DNA of 64,000 bases from QHCE01 sp041743105 (GTDB taxonomy: Bacteria > Actinomycetota > Actinomycetes > Mycobacteriales > QHCE01): assembly GCA_041743105.1 (NCBI GenBank), contig JBGTNI010000047.1:1-64000 (forward strand), written 5' to 3'. The translations under genes were made by a program, and so were the position numbers. Shown piece by piece: positions 41,716 through 49,244 of the stretch (its first letter is position 1; every line of letters starts with the position of its first letter). Below the pieces are notes generated by a model. It did no database searches, had not been told where the DNA came from, and saw only the letters and a program-made list of their open reading frames with translations.

Positions 41716-42819
41716 ATGCAGGTGTTTCCTTACGCCAAGAACATGGCCCAGGGCCCTGCGCCCGGACATGAACAGGTCGTTTTTTGCTATGACGAGCCGA
41801 CCGGGCTGCGCGCGATCATCGCCATCTATTCCACGGCGCTAGGTCCAGCGCTCGGTGGCACACGCTTCTACCCCTATGAAACGCAGACCCAAGCCCTCGA
41901 GGACGTGCTGGGACTGTCACGAGGTATGGCGTACAAGAATGCACTGGCAGGCCTAGATCTCGGCGGCGGAAAGGCCGTCATCTGGGGTGATCCCGCCAGG
42001 GATAAGACCGAAGCACTGCTGCGGGCGTACGGCAGATTCGTCGAAACGCTGGGGGGGCGCTACATCACGGCATGCGACGTGGGCACCGTCGTCGAAGACA
42101 TGGATATCGTGGCGCGCGAATCCCGATATGTCACCGGTCGTTCCCCCGAGCACGGCGGCGCAGGAGACTCCAGTGTACTGACCGCGTTCGGCACCCTATG
42201 CGGTATGCGTGCCGCCGCCGCGCACCGTTGGGGCAGCGCACAACTGTCGGATCGCACCGTCGGGATCGCAGGGGTCGGCAAGGTAGGTAAACACCTCGTC
42301 TCACTGCTCATCGAAGAAGGGGCGCGAATTCTGATCGCCGACATCGACCCCCGCGCGATCGCGATCGTTCAGGAGCGATTCGGTGACGTCACCGTCGTTG
42401 CACCGGGCGAGCTGGCACGGACGCCGATGGACATTTACTCGCCGTGTGCGCTCGGCGGAGTGCTCACCAAGGAGCTGGCCCCCGTACTGCGTGCCGAAAT
42501 CATCTGCGGCGCGGCGAATAACCAGCTGGCCCACCCCGAAGTTGCAAACTTGCTCGCCGAGCGCGACGTGTTGTACGCACCCGACTACGTCGTCAACGCC
42601 GGTGGTGTGATTCAGGTCGCCGACGAGATCGAAGGCTTCGTCTTCGAACGTGCTCGCAAACGCGCCGCAGGCATCCATGCCACGACGGCCCGCATTCTCA
42701 CCAGCGCTCGTGAACAAGGTATTACGCCCAGTGCCGCCGCCGACCAGCTCGCCGAGCGACGCATGGCGGAGGTAGGAAGGTTGCGCACGATTCTGCTGCC
42801 CGGCGAGATTCGTCGCTAA
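41716..42819 (+). CDS. Leucine/valine dehydrogenase (Glu/Leu/Phe/Val family)
   Basis: NAD-dependent oxidative deamination of branched-chain amino acids. There are 367 residues. The catalytic Lys region is MAYKNALAGLDLGGGKAVIWGD; the second domain has VGIAGVGKVGKHLVSLLIEEG (NAD-binding) and APDYVVNAGGVIQVADE. AGGAG lies 10 nt before the ATG. Products would feed branched-chain acyl-CoA for fatty acid or antibiotic precursors. Length and motifs fit the Streptomyces valine dehydrogenase subgroup; substrate preference is inferred. Confidence 0.92.
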   Translation: MQVFPYAKNMAQGPAPGHEQVVFCYDEPTGLRAIIAIYSTALGPALGGTRFYPYETQTQALEDVLGLSRGMAYKNALAGLDLGGGKAVIWGDPARDKTEALLRAYGRFVETLGGRYITACDVGTVVEDMDIVARESRYVTGRSPEHGGAGDSSVLTAFGTLCGMRAAAAHRWGSAQLSDRTVGIAGVGKVGKHLVSLLIEEGARILIADIDPRAIAIVQERFGDVTVVAPGELARTPMDIYSPCALGGVLTKELAPVLRAEIICGAANNQLAHPEVANLLAERDVLYAPDYVVNAGGVIQVADEIEGFVFERARKRAAGIHATTARILTSAREQGITPSAAADQLAERRMAEVGRLRTILLPGEIRR

Positions 42820-43515
42820 TCGCATCCTGTTCCCGTCGATTAGGCGTACCGCAAATTGATCAGAAACTTTTTTTTTCTAATGTAATTCTGGCTGTAAAAT
42901 AGTGTGTGGTTGGCTGGGAGCTTATCCGGTAAGTAATAACAACGAATCATTCGCATGTGCGCAGCCAGGACGCTCACTCTGGAGTAGCACTTACTGCCGC
43001 TAGCAGTCCCTCAGCGGACCTGTGGGTTGCGGTTATCATGAAACGCATTTCAGTCACCTCGACCAGGACATAATTCCGCTAAGGATTTTTTCAGAAACTG
43101 TGACGATATTGGACAGAGATGTGATCGAATTCTAGCTTATTGATTGTGAATACCCACTCAGCGAACTCCGCCGCCAGCCCCACGGTTGGTGAACATGTAT
43201 CGCTAAAGTTTGCCCAAATCATAGAACCGTCACAGACATCATCGAACCCGACAGTATGGCTGGCTTGCGTTACAAAACAGCCATACGGCGAGATTCAGCG
43301 GCGAAAGTACCCTGCAACGAACAGGCTCGCCCCCTGCGGCAGCACAACTTGTAGGGGAGGTGGCCCGTTGCTAAGGCGGGAAGGTACGGTAGAGCACGAC
43401 AGAAGCAAAACCGCTGGGCTAGCTGATGCTGGTCCGGTTTTATACTGAAGCAGTAGGTTTGCGCGGTCTGTTTGCCATCGTTGTTCACTGTCGTCTGTAT
43501 GAGGGGGTCGAGCCA
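42820..43515. other. AT-richer intergenic stretch without a convincing gene
   Basis: About 700 nt between the dehydrogenase and DUF3073. It begins with a T-run (42868-42877) inside AGAAA...TTTCT that may act as a terminator. Composition is visibly more AT-rich than in the flanking genes near 42850-43150. Short open frames in the second half lack family features or ribosome sites. A -10-like TATACT at 43441-43446 marks a promoter for the DUF3073-graspetide genes. Confidence 0.55.
43441..43446 (+). promoter_or_regulatory. -10 element upstream of DUF3073 and graspetide genes
   Basis: TATACT stands 70 nt before the DUF3073 start in the only AT-rich spot of the near leader. No good TTGACA-like -35 is found at standard spacing, so the call is tentative. 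Confidence 0.35.
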
Positions 43516-43701
43516 ATGGGGCGCGGCCGTGCTAAAGCAAAGCAAACCAAGGTCGCTCGCGAGCTAAAATACAGCTCCCCAGAAACCGACCTCGATGCGC
43601 TGCAGCGCGAACTCAGTCACGCATCGTCTGATTCACATCGGTCTACAGACGATGCACACGACACCGATGAGGATGACACCCGGGAGCTGCGGCGACGATG
43701 A
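43516..43701 (+). CDS. DUF3073 small conserved actinobacterial protein
   Basis: A 61-residue protein beginning MGRGRAKAKQTKVARELKYS and continuing SPETDLDALQRELS, the invariant start of DUF3073, then an acidic Asp/Glu/Ser-rich tail. Function unknown; usually found near purM, as here (on the opposite strand). ATG 43516 follows GAGGGGG at 8 nt. Its stop overlaps the start of the graspetide precursor (ATGA), an unusual coupling of a housekeeping small gene with a RiPP cluster. Confidence 0.92.
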   Translation: MGRGRAKAKQTKVARELKYSSPETDLDALQRELSHASSDSHRSTDDAHDTDEDDTRELRRR

Positions 43702-44006
43702 ACTTCGTCTGCACCCTCGGTGATCAGCTTCCACTTGGTGACGATCCCGAAGATTCAACCTGCGATCACGCAACGCCTGTGGCGGAAAGCCGTGCCTGCC
43801 CGTTTGGCCTGAGTTTCGCCACCAGGTTCGACGCCCATTCCGAGGTCGACTACGCAGGCGTCCGCTACGACCCACATCGGCAGTTGTCTCAGGTGTACAA
43901 CGGAGAGCAATGGGTGCCATTGATTACGTTGGACTCTCCACTGACGGTGCAATCTACCGGCGAGCTGGGTGACCCCAATTACGACGAGATCTTCGACAAG
44001 AATTGA
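43698..44006 (+). CDS. Putative ATP-grasp-modified RiPP (graspetide) precursor, TgmA-like
   Basis: A 102-residue precursor. The conserved leader motif of this actinobacterial family is present: CPFGLSFATRF followed by VRYDPHRQLSQVYNGEQWVPLITL. The C-terminal part (SPLTVQSTGELGDPNYDEIFDKN, about residues 80-102) has Thr/Ser/Lys donors and Asp/Glu acceptors as expected for side-chain ester or amide rings made by an ATP-grasp ligase. It overlaps the DUF3073 stop and the maturase start by 4 nt each. Ring pattern and activity unknown. Confidence 0.8.
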   Translation: MNFVCTLGDQLPLGDDPEDSTCDHATPVAESRACPFGLSFATRFDAHSEVDYAGVRYDPHRQLSQVYNGEQWVPLITLDSPLTVQSTGELGDPNYDEIFDKN

Positions 44007-44965
44007 ACCCCGACACCGTTCTGGTGCTCACATCACCGCGTGACACTACCGCGGACCTCGTTGTCGCGGCGCTGGGCGAACGAAACGCCCCAGTCTTTCG
44101 CTGCGATACCGCGGAGTTTCTGCAGCAGCTGCGCTTCAGCGCCACTCTTTCCGCTGGTAGGGCAGCATGGTCGGGGCAGCTCCGCACTCCTCATCACAGC
44201 GTTTCGCTAGAGCAGATCCGCTGCGGCTACTACCGGCGCCCCAACGCCTTTAGTCCCGCCGAGAGCTTCGACGCCGGTACCCGCGACTGGATCAGTATGC
44301 AGGCACGTCTGGGATTTGGCGGAGTGCTCGCCGCCGGGATTCGCTGGCTCAACCATCCCAGTCGAATCGGTTACGCCGAGTACAAGCCAGTGCAGCTCGC
44401 CGCGGCGGCCCGCGCCGAGCTAGAGTTGCCATCCACGCTGATCACCAATGAACCGTCCGCGGCGGTCCGCTTTGCCGCCGACGTCGGGGAGCTGGTCTAC
44501 AAGCCACTGTCCACCCCAGGCATCCCGGGTACGGCGGTGTACACCAACCGTGTCAGTGCGGCACAGCTGGACGATCCGACGATCGGCTAGACCGCTCACC
44601 TGTTCCAGCAGTGGATTGACAAACACCACGAGGTTCGACTGATCGTCGTAGACCAGCACTATGTTGCGACCGCGATCGCCGCTCATTCCGACGCCGCACA
44701 AGTGGACTGGCGTACCGACTATGCCGCACTGAGCTACCGACCCGTCGAAACGCCTCCGCACATCCGCGAGGGGGTGGCACGGCTGCTTCGCGACCTGGGT
44801 CTTCGGTTCGCTGCCATCGACTTCGCGGTGACCCCAGACGGCGAGTGGATATTTCTCGACCTCAACCCCAACGGGCAGTGGGCGTGGATCGCTAAGCACA
44901 CCGATCTCGACCTTGCCGGGACGATTGCGGACGCCCTGCTTGCCGCCCCGCGCGAGGGTGATTAA
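44003..44965 (+). pseudogene. ATP-grasp peptide maturase (MvdD/TgmB-like) interrupted by an in-frame TAG
   Basis: The frame encodes a full-length ATP-grasp RiPP ligase of about 320 codons: VLVLTSPRDTTADLVVAALG at the start, EYKPVQLAAAARAELELPST and ELVYKPLSTPG in the middle, and LRFAAIDFAVTPDGEWIFLD followed by NPNGQWAW at the end (the metal-binding D-x-N motif). Codon 196 is TAG (44588-44590); translation in the same frame resumes at once and stays family-like to 44965. Unless read through or a sequence error, the product would lose its catalytic C-terminal half. TTG 44003 overlaps the precursor stop. No methyltransferase gene is adjacent. Confidence 0.85.
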
Positions 44966-45010
44966 GGCTGTCTTATCGGGCCCGTGTTGCCTGGCGTTCT
45001 ATAGGCCGTC

Positions 45011-46168
45011 TCAGCCCCGCACGGGGTGATTGCTGACCATACGCGCCTGACCCTTGCCTGCGACCACTTCTCCCAGCACCCATGCATCGCAGTGCCGTGC
45101 TACCAGTAGAGCAAGCGCCGTACGCGCCTGCTCAGAGGGAACGATCGCCACCATCCCCACACCCATGTTGAACGTGCGGTCCATCTCCGTGGCAGCCACC
45201 AAGCCAGTGTGCGCAATGAGGTCGAAGATCGGCTGAGGCTGCCAGGTGGAACGGTCAACGATCGCGTCCACATCGCGCCGCAGCAGGCGGGCGACATTGC
45301 CTGGGATGCCTCCGCCGGTGATGTGCACAAACGTTCGCACATCGACCTCTTCGATTAGGGCCAAGCAGTCGGGTGAGTAAATGCGGGTGGGGGTGAGCAG
45401 TTCCTCGCCGAGCGTGCGCTGGTGCCCAAGGTCAGCGACCACATTGGAGAGCGGAAAGTCCGGATGGTTCAGCAGAACGTGACGCACCAGCGAAAAGCCG
45501 TTGGAGTGCAGCCCCGATGAGCGCATCCCCAGCAAGATGTCGCCAGGTTGGATCCGGTCACCACCGAGCACGCGATCGGCGTCGACAACACCAACACCCG
45601 TCGCCGACAGGTCATAATCGTCGGGATGCATCACGCCGTTGTGTTCGGCGATCTCGCCACCGGTGAGCGCGCAACCGGCGTACCGACAGCCCTCGGCGAT
45701 GCCACCGACGATGACGGATAGCTTCTCCGGCGTCACCGTACCGCAGGCGATATAGTCCTGCAGGAACAACGGTTCGGCTCCGCAGACCACCAGATCGTCG
45801 ACGACCATGGCCACCAGGTCAATGCCGACGGTATCGTGTATGCCTAGCCGCTGCGCAATCACCAGCTTGGTGCCCACACCGTCGGTAGAGGAAGCCAGCA
45901 GCGGCTTGCGATACTTGGTGGTGTCAAGCGCGAACAGACTCGCGAATCCGCCCAGGTCGCCGACAACTTCAGGACGATATGTCTTGTGAGCCTTGGGCTT
46001 GAACAGCTGCACCGCCCGCTCACCCGCTTCAAGATCTACGCCGGTATCGGCGTAGGTGACCCCAAAAGGGCTGGTGTAGGTGGTGACCTCGACCGGGTTA
46101 CTACGGTTACCCGTCACAGGTAACGGCACCTCGTCAGCACTCGTGGTACCCCTTATGGTGTCACTCAC
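45011..46168 (-). CDS. purM: Phosphoribosylformylglycinamidine cyclo-ligase (AIR synthetase)
   Basis: Fifth step of purine synthesis, ATP-dependent ring closure to AIR. There are 385 residues: SPFGVTYADTGVDLEAGERA at the start of the conserved part, LLASSTDGVGTKLVIAQ, HDTVGIDLVAMVVDDLVVCGAEPLFLQDYIA and LTGGEIAEHNGV are PurM hallmarks. About 30 N-terminal residues precede the core. The GTG start overlaps purF by 4 nt. It converges on the graspetide genes with 45 nt between stops. Confidence 0.95.
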   Translation of the reverse strand: MSDTIRGTTSADEVPLPVTGNRSNPVEVTTYTSPFGVTYADTGVDLEAGERAVQLFKPKAHKTYRPEVVGDLGGFASLFALDTTKYRKPLLASSTDGVGTKLVIAQRLGIHDTVGIDLVAMVVDDLVVCGAEPLFLQDYIACGTVTPEKLSVIVGGIAEGCRYAGCALTGGEIAEHNGVMHPDDYDLSATGVGVVDADRVLGGDRIQPGDILLGMRSSGLHSNGFSLVRHVLLNHPDFPLSNVVADLGHQRTLGEELLTPTRIYSPDCLALIEEVDVRTFVHITGGGIPGNVARLLRRDVDAIVDRSTWQPQPIFDLIAHTGLVAATEMDRTFNMGVGMVAIVPSEQARTALALLVARHCDAWVLGEVVAGKGQARMVSNHPVRG

Positions 46169-47706
46169 GTAGTTCCCCTCCCGGTGTGTATCCGCCCCAC
46201 GCTGCCGGCGAGTTCTGCCGTGTCTAGTGAGACGGTGCTATCCAATGGAATAGTCGCGCGTTCCAATAGGTTCTTTCCGATCCGATCGCGATCTGGAACG
46301 TCAATGGGGTACTCGCCGTCAAAACATGCTCGACAGAGCCGGGACGAGGGCTGCTCAGTCGCGGCGATCAAGCCTTCCAACGAGACGTAACCCAATGAGT
46401 CGGCTCCGATGGACTTACGTATCTCCTCCACACTGATGCCATTGGCGATCAACTCGGCCGGGCTGGCAAAGTCGATACCGTAGAAGCACGGCCACTTCAC
46501 CGGCGGCGACGAGATGCGGATATGCACCTCCAGCGCTCCGGACTCGCGCAGCATACGAACCAGCGCCCGTTGCGTGTTTCCCCGTATGATGGAGTCGTCG
46601 ACGACTACGAGTCGCTTGCCACGAATCACGTCGCGCAGCGGATTGAGTTTGAGTCGAATGCCCAGCTGCCTGATGCTCTGTGACGGCTGGATGAAGGTGC
46701 GCCCCACGTAGGCGTTCTTCACTAAACCCAGTCCGTATGGGATGCCGCTTTGCTGGGCGTAGCCCACGGCCGCGGGCGTCCCCGACTCCGGCACTGGGAT
46801 GACCAGATCGGCATCGGTGGGGTACTCACGGGCCAGAGTGCGTCCTACCTGCACCCGGGTAGCGTGCACGCTCCGGCCGGAGATGGTGGTGTCAGGGCGG
46901 GCGAGATACACGTATTCGAACAGACAGCCCTTGGGTGACGGGGAGGCGAAACTTTCGGACCGAAGACCGTCGGCATCGATCGCCAGCAACTCGCCTGGCT
47001 CGACTTCGCGTACGAACGACGCGCCAACGATGTCTAGTGCCGCCGTCTCGCTGGCAACCACCCAGCCGCTTTCCAGCCGACCGAGCACCAGTGGACGTAC
47101 GCCGTGCCGGTCACGCGCGGCGTAGAGGGTCCGCTCGTCCATGAAGACGAAGCTGAAGGCGCCTCGCAACGTCGGCAACACTTCGAGCGCTGTAGCTGCA
47201 ATGCCGCAGCCACCATTGTCGGCCAGCAGCGCCGTCACCAGTGCGGTGTCGCTGGTGGAGACGGGACCATCGACGGCAAGTCGGCGATCGGCAACCTGCT
47301 TGGCCAGCTCGGCCGTGTTGACCAGGTTTCCGTTATGGGCCAGCGCGACCGTGGTGCCGCTCGGAGTGGATCGGAGCGTGGGCTGCGCGTTCTCCCACGT
47401 TGAGGCCCCGGTAGTGGAGTAGCGGGTATGGCCGATAGCGAGGGTGCCTTCCAGCGAGGCCAGAGTAGCTTCGTCGAAAACCTGGGCGACGAGCCCCATC
47501 TCCTTGTAGACCACCAGCCGCGCACCGTCACTGACGGCGATACCCGCCGACTCTTGACCGCGGTGCTGTAAGGCATAGAGGCCGAAGTACGTGAGTTTGG
47601 CGACCTCACCACCCGGTGACCACACACCGAAGATGCCGCACGCGTCCTGCGGACCTTTGTCGTGGGGGTTGAGGTCATGTGTGAGTTTGCCGTCGCCTCT
47701 GGGCAC
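46165..47706 (-). CDS. purF: Amidophosphoribosyltransferase
   Basis: First committed step of purine synthesis: PRPP plus glutamine to phosphoribosylamine. There are 513 residues. A 22-residue propeptide ends before the nucleophile Cys23 in DACGIFGVWSPG; LYALQHRGQESAGIA follows. The PRPP-binding motif VVVDDSIIRGNTQR is present, as are Cys residues near 415 and 465 (WPCFYGIDF; SRLCRACFDGEYP) typical of the iron-sulfur form. The start GTG lies 6 nt after a TAGAAT element. Confidence 0.96.
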   Translation of the reverse strand: MPRGDGKLTHDLNPHDKGPQDACGIFGVWSPGGEVAKLTYFGLYALQHRGQESAGIAVSDGARLVVYKEMGLVAQVFDEATLASLEGTLAIGHTRYSTTGASTWENAQPTLRSTPSGTTVALAHNGNLVNTAELAKQVADRRLAVDGPVSTSDTALVTALLADNGGCGIAATALEVLPTLRGAFSFVFMDERTLYAARDRHGVRPLVLGRLESGWVVASETAALDIVGASFVREVEPGELLAIDADGLRSESFASPSPKGCLFEYVYLARPDTTISGRSVHATRVQVGRTLAREYPTDADLVIPVPESGTPAAVGYAQQSGIPYGLGLVKNAYVGRTFIQPSQSIRQLGIRLKLNPLRDVIRGKRLVVVDDSIIRGNTQRALVRMLRESGALEVHIRISSPPVKWPCFYGIDFASPAELIANGISVEEIRKSIGADSLGYVSLEGLIAATEQPSSRLCRACFDGEYPIDVPDRDRIGKNLLERATIPLDSTVSLDTAELAGSVGRIHTGRGTT

Positions 47707-47712
47707 ACCTTG

Positions 47713-47718
47713 ATTCTA
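47713..47718 (-). promoter_or_regulatory. -10 element of purF, possibly leaderless
   Basis: On the minus strand TAGAAT is followed by CAAGGT and then the GTG start. The 6-nt distance would place the transcription start on the start codon; AAGGT could otherwise act as a very close ribosome site. No clear -35 is seen. Confidence 0.35.
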
Positions 47719-48141
47719 GTTGACAGCGTTTGCGCTCGTCATCAAGGCCCGTAAATCAGCCAAAGGGCTGACTGATAAGGACACCGCAAGCATGGTTGAA
47801 TAGCATCATGAGTATTTCACAGCTTTCCCGGCAGCCTGGTTTCGACGCCGATGTAGCTGCGAACTGTATGTGTATGGCACTCCAGATGCGCTGCCGCTAG
47901 CGCTTGCCAGCTACTACCGGTTTGCTGCGCTGTTTACTAATCAGTACGAAAGTAGCTAGACAGGTACAGCCTCTGACCTGAAAATTCAGCTACTTTCTCC
48001 ACTGACTTAGTAACGATCTGCTCAGTCGGCGTGACGTAACTCCCGCCGCTTTCTCGACAGACCAGTTCTGGCTCTCTTAAGCCCTCTGACCGCGTCGGCT
48101 CAGGCGTGTTAACGCCGCCGCCTCATTTCTGGACCATAGTG
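47719..48141. other. Intergenic region holding repeat copy B
   Basis: About 420 nt between the divergent purF and the 48142 gene. It contains a short hairpin TCAGCC/GGCTGA (47756-47771) and dispersed repeat copy B. No gene is seen. Confidence 0.5.
47956..48026 (+). repeat. Dispersed intergenic repeat, copy B
   Basis: It starts CTAGACAGGTACAG, continues CAGCTACTTTCTCC and ends GACTTAGTAACGATCTGCTC then AGT. It aligns with copy A without gaps larger than one or two bases over about 70 nt, and with copy C apart from one insertion. It lies 116 nt upstream of the next plus-strand start codon. Confidence 0.7.
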
Positions 48142-48900
48142 ATGATCAGTCTCACCACACAGTCGCACACAGCGGCCGATACCGCGACCTATCTCGCACA
48201 CTACCTGCGTCTGTTACCCGACGATGCTCACCGCGCGGCGATCCTTCGATTACTGCGACAACTGGAGCCCGCCGCGGCGGGCGAGCTCGCCGATTACCTT
48301 CGCCAACTGGACGTCAGCGTGGCGGCTGACCCTCGGTTTCGGGAGACCTACTTGTTCGCACCGCGACAATGGTCTTCCAGGACCCTCGAGCAGTTGGCGC
48401 TCCGCTGGGCGCACCCCGCGCTACGCCATTTGGTCTCAGTGCCTGAAAGCGTCACGAGGGAAGCCGCGACCACAGATGCGGCGGCGGCCACACTGTTTTT
48501 CCGCGAACCTGGTGGCATCTCCGACATGTGGGTGCTTGCAATCCCCGAGGGTACTGAGGTAACGCTCGCCACGATGGGCTCGACGCTAGCGATCGCGCCG
48601 GTCGGGGATGTCGAGTTGGCTATGGACGGTCATCCGGTAGCCGGCTCCTCGGTGGCGGTGTCGCAGCAACGCACGGTCAGCGTCACACCGGCCAGCAGCC
48701 GCGGGCAGGGATGCTTGGCGATGGTGGTGGCTTCCAGGGCGCTGCTGGACACGGCGTCTGCTGCGCAATGGTTGACATCGCACAGTGCCGGGGCACGGGC
48801 GGAACCTGTTAATGCCACAGCTGAGATACCGCGCTCGAAATATCAGCACGGACCCCGCTCAAACTCAATCGGCCTGCGGCACGCGCCTGCTCCCAGTTAA
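48142..48900 (+). CDS. Protein of unknown function, about 252 residues
   Basis: No family recognised. The N-terminal half is helical (YLAHYLRLLPDDAHRAAILR; LLRQLEPAAAGELADYL); the second half is beta-rich and Val/Thr/Ala-rich (GGISDMWVLAIPEGTEVTLA; DVELAMDGHPVAGSSVAV). No signal peptide or membrane helix. ATG 48142 is chosen at the beginning of good coding character; the frame is open from 48106. Its last 92 nt overlap the SCP2-family gene tail-to-tail, and that tail (from about ARAEPVNATAE) looks like read-through after a lost stop. Dispersed repeat copy B lies upstream. Confidence 0.6.
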   Translation: MISLTTQSHTAADTATYLAHYLRLLPDDAHRAAILRLLRQLEPAAAGELADYLRQLDVSVAADPRFRETYLFAPRQWSSRTLEQLALRWAHPALRHLVSVPESVTREAATTDAAAATLFFREPGGISDMWVLAIPEGTEVTLATMGSTLAIAPVGDVELAMDGHPVAGSSVAVSQQRTVSVTPASSRGQGCLAMVVASRALLDTASAAQWLTSHSAGARAEPVNATAEIPRSKYQHGPRSNSIGLRHAPAPS

Positions 48901-49186
48901 GTCGCCCCGTTGCCAGCAGTAGCCACGTCAACGGATCAGTCTCCACCACGTTAGGAGGTGTGCCGCGTCGATGGTTGGGACCGCGAAAGCCCGCTCCCGG
49001 ATCGCATTGCACTGCACCGTAGGGCGGTATCCTCAGCTCCACCGCGCGGCCCGGCGCGCGGTGCGCCAACGCGTGCAGCAGATGCAGCACAGCCGTCCGT
49101 AACATATCCGGCTCCGGCGCCTGTCCAGCGTCGACGGCCGACAGCGCCGCTCGCACCGCGTCAGGTGCTACGACGTATTTGGGCAT
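48809..49186 (-). CDS. SCP2-like sterol carrier family protein
   Basis: A 125-residue protein whose C-terminal half has the diagnostic RGTPPNVVETDPLTWLLLAT, then GRLNWEQARAAGRLSLSGVRADIS. The same family gene lies between purL and purF in mycobacteria, supporting orthology. ATG 49186 gives the normal N-terminus (MPKYVVAPDAVRAAL); the frame is open upstream to 49273 inside purL. Ligand unknown. Confidence 0.85.
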   Translation of the reverse strand: MPKYVVAPDAVRAALSAVDAGQAPEPDMLRTAVLHLLHALAHRAPGRAVELRIPPYGAVQCDPGAGFRGPNHRRGTPPNVVETDPLTWLLLATGRLNWEQARAAGRLSLSGVRADISSAVSQLWH

Positions 49187-49244
49187 ACGCGATCCTAAAC
49201 ACGGCGATCTGAGGGACGCCATCGCACAAAATGTCGCCTCGGCA

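Noticed and set aside
43140..43448. Plus-strand frame of about 100 codons before DUF3073.
   Set aside because: No ribosome site, irregular composition, and it overlaps the likely promoter of the DUF3073 transcript.
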